Origin: Bradyrhizobium sp. STM 3843
Lineage (GTDB): Bacteria; Pseudomonadota; Alphaproteobacteria; Rhizobiales; Xanthobacteraceae
Reading direction: 5' to 3'
DNA length: 43,715 bases
Assembly: GCF_000239815.1 (NCBI RefSeq)
Contig: NZ_CAFK01000122.1
Span: 1-43,715 of the forward strand
Part shown: positions 1 to 8,610 of the stretch, piece by piece
Layout: each line of letters begins with the position of its first letter
Numbering within the stretch: the first letter of the stretch is position 1
Made by a program: the position numbers and the translations under genes
Notes under the pieces: generated by a model
Databases searched by the model: none
The model's input: only the letters and a program-made list of their open reading frames with translations
What the model was told of the DNA's origin: nothing

Positions 1-48
1 TTTCAATAGCTTAACCACTTTTCACGCAAGTGGCTGTACAACTTATCG

Positions 49-64
49 GAATCCTAATAGAGTC
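49..64. promoter_or_regulatory. Pair of CcrM methylation sites (GANTC)
   Basis: GAATC (49-53) and GAGTC (60-64) lie 11 bp apart in an AT-richer stretch about 50 bp upstream of the small ribbon-helix-helix gene, in the same orientation as the GcrA-like gene. In Alphaproteobacteria CcrM methylates GANTC and GcrA acts at promoters carrying it. The motif is short and could occur by chance, so the regulatory role is inference. Confidence 0.35.
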
Positions 65-110
65 TAAAAAGTTACTTTTCTGTACACCGGATACGGACTA
101 GCTTTTAGGC

Positions 111-308
111 ATGGCCACGGAAAAAGCCGAGACTGACCGTATTCCCGTAACCCTGGCCCTGGCGACCATTGGCTACCTCGAGAAGCTCGTGAAGCAGGGC
201 ACCCACGGCACCAGCGTTCCAGGTGTCTGCAGAACGTTGATCGAAGAAGGCATCAGGCTCGCCATCAAGGACGGGCTCTTGTCGATCCGCGACAACGGCA
301 GGGCGTAA
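111..308 (+). CDS. Small ribbon-helix-helix-like protein
   Basis: A 65-residue protein whose core has the shape of a ribbon-helix-helix DNA-binding fold: a short beta strand with alternating hydrophobics (RIPVTL, about residues 11-16), then two amphipathic helices (residues about 17-30 and 38-55). No partner toxin is seen. It lies 83 bp upstream of the GcrA-like gene on the same strand and could share its transcript. The ribosome-binding site is weak. The fold is inferred from pattern and the DNA target is unknown. It may be a chromosomal antitoxin-type or accessory regulator. Confidence 0.6.
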   Translation: MATEKAETDRIPVTLALATIGYLEKLVKQGTHGTSVPGVCRTLIEEGIRLAIKDGLLSIRDNGRA

Positions 309-391
309 ACGGAGGCGTTTCAAGCGAGAAGTTTCGGCGGCACGCGACGGCTCAGACGATCCAGCACGGATCCAACTTGGAACCATAGAAT

Positions 392-877
392 ATGCCCGCC
401 GACCGACCCACTGCACCTTCCACCTGGACCGAGGAACGAATCCAGCTCCTGAAACAGCATTTCGAGGCCGGGTTGACCTGCCGCGAAATCGCCGCCGAGA
501 TTGGCGTCAGCCGCAACGCGGTGATCGGCAAGATCTCGCGGCTGGCGCTGGTGCGCGACAACGGTGGCGACACGCGCCGCATGGTGCGTGGCGAAGCGGC
601 CAAGGACGGCGCCCGCCCGCGCCCGGTGCCCAAGCTGCGCCGGCGGATCCTGAAGGCGGTGCAGTCCGAGCCGATGCAGGTGACCGCTCTGGAGGAGATT
701 GTCGTCCCGGTCGAGAAGGGCTGCTCGCTGTTCGAATTGTCCAAGGAGCGCTGCCGCTGGCCGATCTCGACACCAGGGGCGGACGATTTCTGCTTCTGCG
801 GCTCGACGCCGGTGGAAGGCCTGCCCTATTGCGCCGGCCATACCCGCATGGCCTATCGCGTGGCGTCGTCGCGGTAA
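392..877 (+). CDS. GcrA-family transcriptional regulator (divergent paralog)
   Basis: A 161-residue protein with the GcrA layout. The N-terminal helix-turn-helix begins WTEERIQLLKQHFEAGLT and contains RNAVIGKISRL (residues about 11-50). A basic linker follows, then a C-terminal segment with CRWP, FCFCG and PYCAGH motifs (residues about 118-150), as in the GcrA C-terminal domain. GcrA binds sigma-70 RNA polymerase and activates promoters carrying CcrM-methylated GANTC. The N-terminus differs from canonical GcrA (which usually begins near MSWTDERV), and bradyrhizobia carry more than one GcrA-like gene, so this is probably a paralog and not the master copy. Two GANTC sites lie at 49-64. The family call is firm; the specific role is inferred. 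Confidence 0.88.
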   Translation: MPADRPTAPSTWTEERIQLLKQHFEAGLTCREIAAEIGVSRNAVIGKISRLALVRDNGGDTRRMVRGEAAKDGARPRPVPKLRRRILKAVQSEPMQVTALEEIVVPVEKGCSLFELSKERCRWPISTPGADDFCFCGSTPVEGLPYCAGHTRMAYRVASSR

Positions 878-935
878 GAGCGAGTTTGCGGACTAATTAG
901 TTACGAATCAAAACTCGCGCAAAGGAGACGGTGCA

Positions 936-1109
936 CCCTCTCCCCTCAGCGCGACGGCGGAGCCGTCGTCGCCAGTGGGCGAGGGTGGCAGCCGAAGGCT
1001 GCCGGGCGAGGGGTCTGTTTCCGCATCGGCGGTCCTGCTGTGGAGACAAACCCCTCACCTATGTGAATATGACGCTGATGTCAGTGTAGCCCCCCGCAAG
1101 GGGAGAGGG
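936..1109. repeat. Composite palindromic intergenic repeat
   Basis: The element is bounded by an 11-bp inverted repeat, CCCTCTCCCCT at 936-946 and AGGGGAGAGGG at 1099-1109. It contains at least two internal hairpins: GACGGC/GCCGTC around 953-966 and GGCAGCC-GAA-GGCTGCC at 987-1003. It fills the gap between the GcrA-like gene and the convergent SDR gene. The structure fits the palindromic repeats common between genes in Bradyrhizobium, and it could also terminate transcription from both sides. Confidence 0.7.
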
Positions 1110-1176
1110 CACAGTCACCAGCGCCGTTCAGTAATGCTGTAACTATCTTCCACATTGCAGTGTCTTGCCCGCGCCC

Positions 1177-2145
1177 CTACCCCAAGCGCCAGCCGACCTC
1201 CTGGACGAAGCGCTGGAAGAATTCGGGCTCGTAGGCTTCTTCCGGCGACTGCCGGACCCGCAAATCCAAGAGCTTTGCGTCCTCACCAACCAGGATCCGC
1301 CACTGCTCGGTCTTGACGCCGTCCAGGATGATCCTGGCTGCCTGGGCGGCAGTCGTCGGCGCATCCTCCATGAATCTGCGCGCGCGCTCGGCGGCCGCTG
1401 CCTGCACATCCTCATCGGACATCGTATCGACATCGATGCCGATCCCCTTCATGCGCTGCCGCGCCTGCAGGAGTTCCGTCTCGCTCAGGCGGTCCGAATC
1501 CGTTCCGCTCTGGACCTTGCGCGAGTTCGACACGATCGCGGTGCCGATGTGCCCGGGCATCACCACCGAACATTTGATATGCGGCGCGTTGAGGCGGAGA
1601 TCGTTGATCAGCGCCTCGGTGAAGCCTTTGACGGCGAATTTCGCCGCACTATAGGCGGTGTGCGCCACCCCGGTGCCGACCGAGGCCCAGAAGCCGTTGA
1701 CGCTGGAGGTGTTGATGATGTGCGCCTCCTCCGCCCGCATCAGCATCGGCAGGAAGGTGCGCACGCCGAAATACACCCCGCCCCAGGAGATGTTGAAGGT
1801 GCGTTCCCACTGCTCGCGGCTGTTGGTGAACAGGCTGCCGCCGCCGCCGATGCCGGCGTTGTTGAACAAGAGATGGATCTTGTCGGTTGCGTGCTGCGCG
1901 GCGACCTCGTCGCGAAAGCGCTTGAGCTGATCCTCGACGGCGACATCGACGATATGCGTGGTCACGCGCAGACCCTGCGGCAGCATCTCCGCCTCGCACA
2001 GACGCTTGCTCTCGACCATCGACTCCGCCGAGACGTCGCAGATCGCGACATTGCAGCCTTCGGCCACGAGCTGGCGCGCGAGCTCGCGACCCATGCCCGC
2101 GCCGCCGCCGGTGACGACGGCGGTCTTACCTGCAAAATCCTTCAT
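1177..2145 (-). CDS. SDR-family NAD(P)-dependent oxidoreductase
   Basis: A 322-residue short-chain dehydrogenase/reductase. The Rossmann cofactor motif TGGGAGMG is at residues 12-19, NNAG at 95-98, the catalytic Ser at about 147-148, and YSAAK with Tyr165 and Lys169. The family oxidises or reduces hydroxyl or keto groups with NAD(P)H. The protein is longer than a minimal 250-residue SDR, with an extra helical C-terminus after residue 250. An Asp at the end of the second beta strand (CDVS) leans toward NAD over NADP. It is a single gene, convergent with the GcrA-like gene. The substrate cannot be read from the sequence. Confidence 0.9.
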   Translation of the reverse strand: MKDFAGKTAVVTGGGAGMGRELARQLVAEGCNVAICDVSAESMVESKRLCEAEMLPQGLRVTTHIVDVAVEDQLKRFRDEVAAQHATDKIHLLFNNAGIGGGGSLFTNSREQWERTFNISWGGVYFGVRTFLPMLMRAEEAHIINTSSVNGFWASVGTGVAHTAYSAAKFAVKGFTEALINDLRLNAPHIKCSVVMPGHIGTAIVSNSRKVQSGTDSDRLSETELLQARQRMKGIGIDVDTMSDEDVQAAAAERARRFMEDAPTTAAQAARIILDGVKTEQWRILVGEDAKLLDLRVRQSPEEAYEPEFFQRFVQEVGWRLG

Positions 2146-2314
2146 GAGCGCACGTCCTTCTCTGTCGTCTCGTTACTGCGATACCCCAGACTTAAGTCCT
2201 TTTGCCAGCATCGCCAAAGATGACGCCCGCTCACCTGCTCGCGCGGCCATTGAACCTATTTGCCGGGACACGCGACTCACTCAACAGCCAAAAACAGGCG
2301 CGCAGGAGGCTCGC

Positions 2315-2461
2315 ATGGCGCATTGGCAGGATCAGATGGTGGACCGCCCGGCCCCGGACGACGGGGCCGCCGCGGATGACGGGGCCTACATCACCGGCTG
2401 GACCATCAGCGGCATCGCGGTGCTCGGCACCATCGTGGCGGTCTGGCTGCTCGGCATCTGA
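2315..2461 (+). CDS. 48-aa single-pass membrane peptide
   Basis: A 48-residue ORF with a strong Shine-Dalgarno sequence (AGGAGG at 2304-2309, five bases before ATG). The first half is acidic (Asp- and Ala-rich). The second half is one hydrophobic helix (about residues 29-48) that ends at the stop codon, giving a likely N-in tail-anchored peptide. Its function is unknown. The good RBS and clear membrane helix argue that it is a real small gene. It stands alone between the divergent SDR gene and a convergent secreted protein. Confidence 0.6.
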   Translation: MAHWQDQMVDRPAPDDGAAADDGAYITGWTISGIAVLGTIVAVWLLGI

Positions 2462-2483
2462 ACGCCGTCCCGGAAAATGAAAC

Positions 2484-2510
2484 GGCCCCGGTGCTGACTG
2501 CACCAGGGCC
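2484..2510. terminator. Hairpin terminator between convergent genes
   Basis: An 11-position stem GGCCCCGGTGC/GCACCAGGGCC, with one internal mismatch and a five-base loop, lies between the 48-aa gene and the convergent secreted-protein gene. On the minus strand it is followed by a T-rich run (GTTTCATTTT), so it best serves the minus-strand gene. Confidence 0.65.
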
Positions 2511-2537
2511 GGCTGGGCGTGACTGTTACGGATTTTC

Positions 2538-2867
2538 TCAGCGGCCGGTGGTGCCGCCGGCGGGCCCATTCGGGGTCAGCGTCGACCCGCTCGGGGATGG
2601 ATTGATCAAACTGTTACCGGACGGATTGAGCGTGCTGTTGGCGGCGGCCGCGGCGCCGCCAGCATTGTAGTTGGGGTTGCCGGCGCCCAGGCCCGTGGTC
2701 GTGCCCGGCGTTGTCGGCGTGGTCGCGCCGCCGGTGACAGACCCTGTTCCGACGCCCGCCGAGCCGCCGGCTGTGGAACCGGTGCCGGCCGCTCCGGTGC
2801 TCTGTGCCATTGCCGCACCGCTCGCGACCATCAGGGCCGCTGTGAGTCCTATCGTGGTCAGTCTCAT
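2538..2867 (-). CDS. Secreted Gly/Thr/Ser-rich low-complexity protein
   Basis: A 109-residue protein that starts with a clear signal peptide (MRLTTIGLTAALMVASGAAMA, cleavage after AMA near residue 21). The mature part is almost only Gly, Thr, Ser, Ala, Pro and Asn, with loose repeats such as NPSGNS and NPSPSGS. The ATG at 2867 is chosen because the signal peptide starts there and GGAAAG precedes it; an in-frame start further upstream would bury the signal. There is no catalytic motif. It is likely a disordered periplasmic or surface protein of unknown function. Paralogs of this type are frequent in bradyrhizobia. Confidence 0.65.
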   Translation of the reverse strand: MRLTTIGLTAALMVASGAAMAQSTGAAGTGSTAGGSAGVGTGSVTGGATTPTTPGTTTGLGAGNPNYNAGGAAAAANSTLNPSGNSLINPSPSGSTLTPNGPAGGTTGR

Positions 2868-3157
2868 GGTTGCTTTCCTTCGTGGGTGACCCCCGAACAA
2901 ATCGTTGAATTGCCTGGCGTTCCCAAGACTGCCCTGCCCCCGCTGCACGCCGCCCGGGTGGTTTCGCAGGGCTCATCACGCAGGCCTGACTGGTGAGCGC
3001 AACAGCCGCTCGCCTCCGCACCAGCTTGCATACAACGATCATTCATTGGCTATTTTTTAGTCTTTCGATTTGCCGTTCGAGAAGAGCACTGACTTCACCC
3101 ACTTGAACAACGCCATCTTTTCAATGGCTTGCAAATTTATGCTCAGCAAAGCGGCGC

Positions 3158-3172
3158 TGGCACGAAGCTTGC
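3158..3172 (+). promoter_or_regulatory. Sigma-54 (RpoN) promoter of the BMP transporter/biuret hydrolase operon
   Basis: TGGCACGAAGCTTGC matches the sigma-54 consensus TGGCAC-N5-TTGC exactly, with the required GG-N10-GC spacing. It ends 79 bp before the ATG of the binding-protein gene, so transcription would begin near 3184 and leave a leader of about 70 nt. The rest of the 384-bp gap (2868-3251) shows no gene I can support. No convincing NtrC site was found by eye. Sigma-54 control fits a nitrogen-scavenging operon. Confidence 0.8.
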
Positions 3173-3251
3173 GAAAGCTCTTCACGAGGCTCCGCTTGAC
3201 GCGGTGAAGCCGAGACAGCAGCGGACGCGCGGTCCGCGAGGGGAGCACACC

Positions 3252-4361
3252 ATGGACTTTGGCGGGATTTCACGGCGGCATCTGTTGCAGGGTGGCGCGG
3301 CGCTCGGGTTGAGCGCAGCCGCAGGCTTAAAGCCGGCCTTCGCGGCGGAGACGACCATCGGCTTCATCTATGTCGGCTCGCGCGACGACTACGGCTACAA
3401 CCAGGCGCATGCGCAAGGCGCGGCGGCGCTGAAGAAGCTGCCCGGACTGAAGGTGATCGAGGAAGAGAAGGTGCCGGAGACGGACGCGGTGGAGAAGACG
3501 ATCGAGTCCATGATCAATCTCGACGGCGCCACCCTGCTCTTCCCGACCTCGTTCGGCTACTACAATCCGCACATGATCAAGATGGCCAACAAGTACCCGA
3601 AGCTGCACTTCGAGCACTGCGGCGGCCTCTGGACCGACAAGGACCCGAAAAACGCCGGCTCCTATTTCGGCTATATCGACGAGGCGCAATATATCTCCGG
3701 CATCGTCGCGGGCTACACCACCAAGAGCGGCAAGCTCGGCTTCGTCGCGGCCAAGCCGATCCCGCAGGTCTTGCGCAACATCAACGCCTTCACGCTCGGC
3801 GCGCGCCTCGCCAATCCGAAGGCCACCACCCAGGTGATCTTCACCGGCGACTGGTCGATGCCGGTCAAGGAGGCCGAGGCCACCAACAGCCTGATCGACC
3901 AGGGCGTCGACGTTCTGACCTGCCATGTCGACGGCCCCAAGACGATGGTCGAGAACGCGGCGCGCCGCGGCGCCTTCGTCTGCGGCTATCACGTCAACCA
4001 GTCGCCCTTGGCGCCCAAGGCCTATCTCACCGGCGCCGAATGGAATTGGGAGGCGCTCTATCCGAAATTCGTCAAGATGCTGGCGGCCGGCGAGAGCATC
4101 CCGAACTTCTATCGCGGCGGGCTGAAGGAAGAGATCGTCAAGGTCTCGCCTTACGGCGAGGCGGTCTCGGACGAGGCGAAGAAGCACGCCGACGAGATCA
4201 AGGCCAAGTTCATGGCCGACGGCTACACGATCTTCAAAGGCCCGATCAAGGACAACAAGGGCAATACCGTGATCGCTGCCGGCACCGATCGCGGCCAGAA
4301 GGATCCCGAGCTCGAGAAGATGGACTATCTGGTCGAGGGCGTGCTCGGAGCCACCTCATGA
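3252..4361 (+). CDS. BMP-family ABC transporter substrate-binding protein
   Basis: A 369-residue periplasmic binding protein of the BmpA/PnrA (BMP) family. It has a twin-arginine signal (SRRHLLQGG at residues 7-15, hydrophobic core to about residue 30, AFA-A cleavage site), so it is probably exported folded by Tat. The mature domain opens with TIGFIYVGSRDDYGYNQAH, the family's N-terminal strand and binding loop. BMP proteins bind nucleosides or related N-heterocycles. The ATG at 3252 follows GAGGGGAG. The stop codon overlaps the next start as ATGA. It is the first gene of the five-gene operon. The link to the hydrolase suggests a ureide such as biuret as ligand, which is inference. Confidence 0.92.
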   Translation: MDFGGISRRHLLQGGAALGLSAAAGLKPAFAAETTIGFIYVGSRDDYGYNQAHAQGAAALKKLPGLKVIEEEKVPETDAVEKTIESMINLDGATLLFPTSFGYYNPHMIKMANKYPKLHFEHCGGLWTDKDPKNAGSYFGYIDEAQYISGIVAGYTTKSGKLGFVAAKPIPQVLRNINAFTLGARLANPKATTQVIFTGDWSMPVKEAEATNSLIDQGVDVLTCHVDGPKTMVENAARRGAFVCGYHVNQSPLAPKAYLTGAEWNWEALYPKFVKMLAAGESIPNFYRGGLKEEIVKVSPYGEAVSDEAKKHADEIKAKFMADGYTIFKGPIKDNKGNTVIAAGTDRGQKDPELEKMDYLVEGVLGATS

Positions 4362-5467
4362 CCTCGGAGACGGCCGATCCGTTGGACACGGCCGTCATCG
4401 CGCCGGCCGCTGATCCCGGCTTTCTGCAGCGCTACGGCGCTTCGATCGAATATATCCTGATCCCGGGCGCGGCGCTGGCTGCCGCGCTCATCACCTTCGG
4501 CGGCTTCGTCGCGCTATTCGGCAAGAGCCCGCTCGATCTCTATTGGTACATGTATTACGGCGCGTTCGGCACCTGGTTCTCCTGGCAGAACACGCTGACA
4601 CGCGCCGCCCCTCTCATCCTTACCGCGCTGTGCACCGCGCTGCCGGCGCAGCTCGGCATGGTGATCATCGGCGGCGAAGGTGCGCTTCTGATCGGTGCGC
4701 TCGCCGCGACCTCGGCGGCGCTGGCGCTGCAGAGCATGCCGCCGCTGGTCGTGCAGCTCGCGATGGTCGTCGCCGGCATGGCCGGCGGCGGTCTCTCGAT
4801 CATGCTGGCCGGTGGCTTGCGCCATTATCGCGGGGTCAATGAAACCATCTCCAGCCTGCTGCTGGTGTACATCGCGCTTGCCATCCTCAACCACCTCGTC
4901 GAAGGCGCAATGCGCGATCCCGCCAGTCTGAACAAGCCTTCGACGCGCGAGATCGGCGCCGCCAACATGATCGGCTCCATTCCCGGCACCGACGTGCATT
5001 GGGGCCTCGTGTTCGGCCTGGTCGCTGCCCTCGCCGCTTATGTGCTGATCTATCACACCACCTTCGGCTTCGCCGCGCGCGTCGCCGGCGGCAACATCCG
5101 CGCCGCCAAGATCGTCGGCCTCTCCGTGGGCCAACTGATCCTGACGATCTGCTTTCTCGCCGGCAGCTGTGCAGGCCTCGCCGGCATGGTCGAGGTCGCA
5201 GCCGTGCAGGGCCGCACCAATGCCAACCTCGCGGTCGGCTATGGCTTCACCGGCATCCTGGTTGCCTTCCTGGCCCGGCAGAATCCGCTCGCGATCATTC
5301 CGGTGGCGATCCTACTCGGTGGCATCGGTGCCTCCGGCGGCCTGCTGCAGCGCCGCCTCGGCCTGCCCGACGCCTCGGTGCTAGTGCTGCAGGGCATCAT
5401 CTTCGTGTTCGTGCTGGCGAGCGACGCGCTCTACGGCCGCATTGGCTTTCTGAAAGGAAAATCCTGA
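4358..5467 (+). CDS. ABC transporter permease (BMP/nucleoside-type, long subunit)
   Basis: A 369-residue inner-membrane protein with about nine or ten hydrophobic segments starting near residue 28. It belongs to the BPD_transp_2 permeases that pair with BMP binding proteins (YufP/NupB-like long subunit). The loop GMVIIGGEGALLIGAL and the cytoplasmic coupling region AARVAGGNIRAAKIVGLS are typical. The start at 4358 overlaps the upstream stop by four bases, and the stop overlaps the next start by one base, indicating tight translational coupling. It would form a heterodimeric channel with the next gene product. Confidence 0.93.
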   Translation: MTSETADPLDTAVIAPAADPGFLQRYGASIEYILIPGAALAAALITFGGFVALFGKSPLDLYWYMYYGAFGTWFSWQNTLTRAAPLILTALCTALPAQLGMVIIGGEGALLIGALAATSAALALQSMPPLVVQLAMVVAGMAGGGLSIMLAGGLRHYRGVNETISSLLLVYIALAILNHLVEGAMRDPASLNKPSTREIGAANMIGSIPGTDVHWGLVFGLVAALAAYVLIYHTTFGFAARVAGGNIRAAKIVGLSVGQLILTICFLAGSCAGLAGMVEVAAVQGRTNANLAVGYGFTGILVAFLARQNPLAIIPVAILLGGIGASGGLLQRRLGLPDASVLVLQGIIFVFVLASDALYGRIGFLKGKS

Positions 5468-6393
5468 TGGCAGACGGTTCGATCGGCCTCTGGACCGTTC
5501 CGCTCGCGGTGCTCGGCGGCGCCATCCGCGTCTCCACGCCTTTTCTGTTTGTCAGCCTGGGCGAATGCATCACCGAGCGCTCGGGCCGCATCAATCTCGG
5601 CCTCGAAGGCACGCTGGTGATGGGCGCGATGAGCGCCTACGGCATCTCCTATCTCTCGGGCTCGCCATGGCTCGGCGTGCTCGCCGCCGGCCTCACCGGC
5701 GCGCTGTTCGGCGCGCTGCACGCCGGGATCTGCTCGCTGCCGCGCGTCAACGACATCGCGGTCGGCATCGCGCTGATGCTGTTCGGCACCGGGCTGGCCT
5801 TCTATCTCGGCAAGCCGCTGATCGAGCCCACGGCGGCACGGCTGCCCGCGATCGATTTCGGCTGGTGGAGCGACATCCCGCAGCTGCGCGCGGCACTGCG
5901 CATCAACGTGCTGTTCCTGATCGGCGTCGCGCTGGCGCCGCTGCTGTTCTGGGCCTTCCGCACCACCCGCTGGGGCCTCCTGATCCGCACCGCCGGCGAG
6001 AGCGCGGATGCCGCGCGCGCGATGGGCCATTCGGTGCTCTTGATCCGCCTGCGCGCCACCATGGCCGGCGGCTTCCTCGCCGGCATCGGCGGCTCGTTCC
6101 TGTCGCTGTTCTATCCGGGCAGCTGGAACGAAGGCCTATCGAGCGGCCAAGGCATCACCGCCGTGGCGCTGGTCATCTTCGCGCGCTGGGACCCGATGCT
6201 GTGCCTGTGGGCGTCGCTGGCCTTCGGCGGCGCCGCGGCACTCGGGCCCGCGCTGCAATCGGTCGGCGTCACCTCCGGTTATCATCTGTTCAACGCCGCG
6301 CCTTACATCCTGACGCTGCTGATCATGATCATCACCTGCTCGCCGAAACGCACCTTGAGCGGCGCACCGGCCGAGCTGTCGATCACCCGCTGA
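5467..6393 (+). CDS. ABC transporter permease (BMP/nucleoside-type, short subunit)
   Basis: A 308-residue inner-membrane protein with about eight hydrophobic segments, resembling the short permease (YufQ/NupC-like) of BMP transporters. [22 protein letters not shown] near residues 36-57 is the family's N-terminal signature, and [15 protein letters not shown] near 178-192 is the coupling helix that contacts the ATPase. The start overlaps the preceding TGA (TGATG). It is the partner of the 369-residue permease. Confidence 0.93.
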   Translation: MADGSIGLWTVPLAVLGGAIRVSTPFLFVSLGECITERSGRINLGLEGTLVMGAMSAYGISYLSGSPWLGVLAAGLTGALFGALHAGICSLPRVNDIAVGIALMLFGTGLAFYLGKPLIEPTAARLPAIDFGWWSDIPQLRAALRINVLFLIGVALAPLLFWAFRTTRWGLLIRTAGESADAARAMGHSVLLIRLRATMAGGFLAGIGGSFLSLFYPGSWNEGLSSGQGITAVALVIFARWDPMLCLWASLAFGGAAALGPALQSVGVTSGYHLFNAAPYILTLLIMIITCSPKRTLSGAPAELSITR

Positions 6394-6412
6394 CGACCTT
6401 AAGAGGACGCCC

Positions 6413-7096
6413 ATGGCCACGCGCACCATCCGCTCCGAGCCCTATGCCTGGCCCTATAATGGCGAGCTGCGCCCGGATAACACCGCACTGATCGTGATCG
6501 ACATGCAGACCGACTTCTGCGGCGTTGGCGGCTATGTCGACAAGATGGGCTATGACCTGTCGCTGACGCGCGCACCGATCGAGCCGATCAAGACGCTGCT
6601 CACCGTGATGCGCGCACAGGGCTTTCACATCATCCATACCCGCGAAGGCCATCGCCCTGATCTCTCCGATCTCCCGGCCAACAAGCGCTGGCGCTCGCAG
6701 CAGATCGGTGCCGGCATCGGCGATCCCGGCCCGTGCGGCCGCATCCTGGTGCGCGGCGAGCCGGGTTGGGAGATCATCCCGGAACTCGCGCCGCTGCCCG
6801 GCGAGGTGATCATCGACAAGCCAGGCAAGGGCTCGTTCTGCGCCACCGATCTCGAGCTGATCCTGCGCCTGCGCGGCATCGACAACATCGTCCTGACCGG
6901 CATCACCACCGATGTCTGCGTCCACACCACCATGCGCGAGGCCAACGACCGCGGCTTCGAATGCGTGCTGCTGTCCGATTGTTGCGGCGCCACCGACAAG
7001 AGCAACCATGATCACGCGCTGAAGATGATCAAGATGCAGGGCGGCGTGTTCGGCGCGGTCGCGACCTCAGCGGCGCTGATCGAGGCGCTGTCGTGA
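6413..7096 (+). CDS. biuH: Biuret hydrolase-like cysteine hydrolase
   Basis: A 227-residue isochorismatase-fold cysteine hydrolase. The catalytic triad is visible: Asp30 (VIDMQTDF), Lys136 (IDKPGKGSF) and Cys169 (TTDVCVHT). Long stretches, including [29 protein letters not shown] and [15 protein letters not shown], match my recollection of Rhizobium leguminosarum BiuH, whose triad Asp36/Lys142/Cys175 falls at the same spacing six residues on. BiuH converts biuret to allophanate and ammonia (EC 3.5.1.84). The gene sits between the permease and ATPase genes of an uptake system behind a sigma-54 promoter, which fits import and hydrolysis of a nitrogen source. No allophanate hydrolase or cyanuric acid hydrolase lies in the window. 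Other ureido or carbamoyl amides remain possible substrates. Confidence 0.85.
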   Translation: MATRTIRSEPYAWPYNGELRPDNTALIVIDMQTDFCGVGGYVDKMGYDLSLTRAPIEPIKTLLTVMRAQGFHIIHTREGHRPDLSDLPANKRWRSQQIGAGIGDPGPCGRILVRGEPGWEIIPELAPLPGEVIIDKPGKGSFCATDLELILRLRGIDNIVLTGITTDVCVHTTMREANDRGFECVLLSDCCGATDKSNHDHALKMIKMQGGVFGAVATSAALIEALS

Positions 7097-8607
7097 GAGC
7101 GGATCCGCCGATCGGAGTCGAAGCGATCGCGATGACGATGCGCTTCGGCGATTTCACCGCGCTCGACAATGTCGAACTGAAGGTGAGGCCCGGCTCGTTC
7201 CACGCTTTGCTCGGCGAGAACGGCGCCGGCAAGTCGACGCTCGTCAAATGCATCATGGGCTACTACCACCCGACCGAAGGCGCCATCCTGATCGGCGGCC
7301 GCGAACGCGCGGTTCACAACCCGAAGGACGCCCATGCGCTCGGGCTCGGCATGGTCTATCAGCACTTCACCCTGGTGCCCGCGATGACCGTCGCCGAGAA
7401 CCTGGTGCTGGCGCGGGATCACGTGCCCGCGGTGGTCGACTGGACCAAGGAGCGCGATGAGCTCGCCTTTTTCCTATCGAGGATGCCATTCCAGGTACCG
7501 TTGAACGCCAAGGTCGCCGACATCTCCGCCGGCGAGCGGCAGAAATGCGAGATCCTCAAGCAGCTCTATCTCAAGCGTCGCTTCCTGATCCTGGACGAGC
7601 CGACCTCGGTGCTCACCCCCGGTGAAGCCGACGAGGTGCTTGGCATGCTCAAGGCCATGGTTCAGGCCGGCGATCTCACCATCCTGATGATCACCCACAA
7701 ATTCCGCGAGGTGATGGCGTTTGCCGACGAGGTCACGATCCTCCGCCGCGGAAAGCTGGCCGGCCGCGGGCCCGTCACTGAACTCACGCCCGACGATATG
7801 GCGCGGATGATGATCGGCGCCGAGCAGCTCACCGTCCAGCCGGCGCGCACCGGCGAGGCCGGCACCATCAGGCTCGAGCTCGACAGCATCTGCGCGCGCG
7901 ACGATGCCGGCGAGATCGCCGTCAGCGACCTGTCGCTTGCGGTGCGCGCCGGCGAGATCGTCGGCATCGCCGGCGTTTCCGGCAACGGCCAGCGCCAGCT
8001 GGTCGAGGTGTTGGCCGGCCAGCGCGAGGCCGACAGCGGCGCGATCCGCGTCTCCGGCGAGGCCTATCACGCGGAGCGCGAGGAGATGCGCCGGCACAAG
8101 ATGTCGCTGTTGCCGGAAGAGCCGCTGAAGAATGCCTGTGTCGGCGGCATGAGCGTGGCGGACAACATTGCGCTCCGCGAGTTCGATCGCGCACCGTTTG
8201 CGCGCAGCAGCTGGTGGCTCAGCCGCACGGCATTTCGCGACAATGCAAAGCAGAAGATTGCGCGCTACAAGATCAAGACCCGAACGCCGGAGACGCCGAT
8301 CGCGGCGTTGTCGGGCGGCAATGTGCAGCGCGCCGTGCTCGCGCGCGAGCTCGGCCATGACGTCGAGGTGCTGGTTGCCGCCAATCCCTGCTTCGGCCTC
8401 GACTTCGCGGCGGTCGCGCAGATCCACGCCGAGATCATGGCCGCGCGCAACCGCGGCGCCGCTGTCCTGCTCGTCAGCGAGGATCTCGACGAGCTGCTCG
8501 AACTGTCCGACCGCCTCGTCGTGATGTTCCACGGCCGGCTCGTCTACGAGACCCGCGCCAGCGATGCCGATCTGACCGAGATCGGCCGCCACATGGCGGG
8601 ACATTGA
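7093..8607 (+). CDS. ABC transporter ATP-binding protein, two fused nucleotide-binding domains (BMP-type)
   Basis: A 504-residue cytoplasmic ATPase. Domain 1 has Walker [10 protein letters not shown] (residues 41-49), signature ISAGERQK and Walker [10 protein letters not shown]. Domain 2 is degenerate as usual in this family: GVSGNGQRQ replaces Walker [10 protein letters not shown] is the signature, and AANPCFGLD replaces the DEPTRGLD region. The start is GTG at 7093, overlapping the hydrolase stop (GTGA). It energises the two permeases. Its last 57 codons (from 8437) are repeated at 9668-9838 with only synonymous changes, so the 3' end was probably exchanged when the segment downstream was inserted. 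Confidence 0.93.
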   Translation: MRADPPIGVEAIAMTMRFGDFTALDNVELKVRPGSFHALLGENGAGKSTLVKCIMGYYHPTEGAILIGGRERAVHNPKDAHALGLGMVYQHFTLVPAMTVAENLVLARDHVPAVVDWTKERDELAFFLSRMPFQVPLNAKVADISAGERQKCEILKQLYLKRRFLILDEPTSVLTPGEADEVLGMLKAMVQAGDLTILMITHKFREVMAFADEVTILRRGKLAGRGPVTELTPDDMARMMIGAEQLTVQPARTGEAGTIRLELDSICARDDAGEIAVSDLSLAVRAGEIVGIAGVSGNGQRQLVEVLAGQREADSGAIRVSGEAYHAEREEMRRHKMSLLPEEPLKNACVGGMSVADNIALREFDRAPFARSSWWLSRTAFRDNAKQKIARYKIKTRTPETPIAALSGGNVQRAVLARELGHDVEVLVAANPCFGLDFAAVAQIHAEIMAARNRGAAVLLVSEDLDELLELSDRLVVMFHGRLVYETRASDADLTEIGRHMAGH

Positions 8608-8610
8608 GCG

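Noticed and set aside
2941..3040. Possible NtrC sites (TGCAC...GGTG and GCACC...TGCA)
   Set aside because: The half-site spacing does not fit GCAC-N7-GTGC, so no enhancer was called despite the sigma-54 promoter.
3057..3248. Minus-strand ORF of 63 aa upstream of the BMP operon
   Set aside because: It overlaps the sigma-54 promoter, has no RBS, and its composition is not protein-like.
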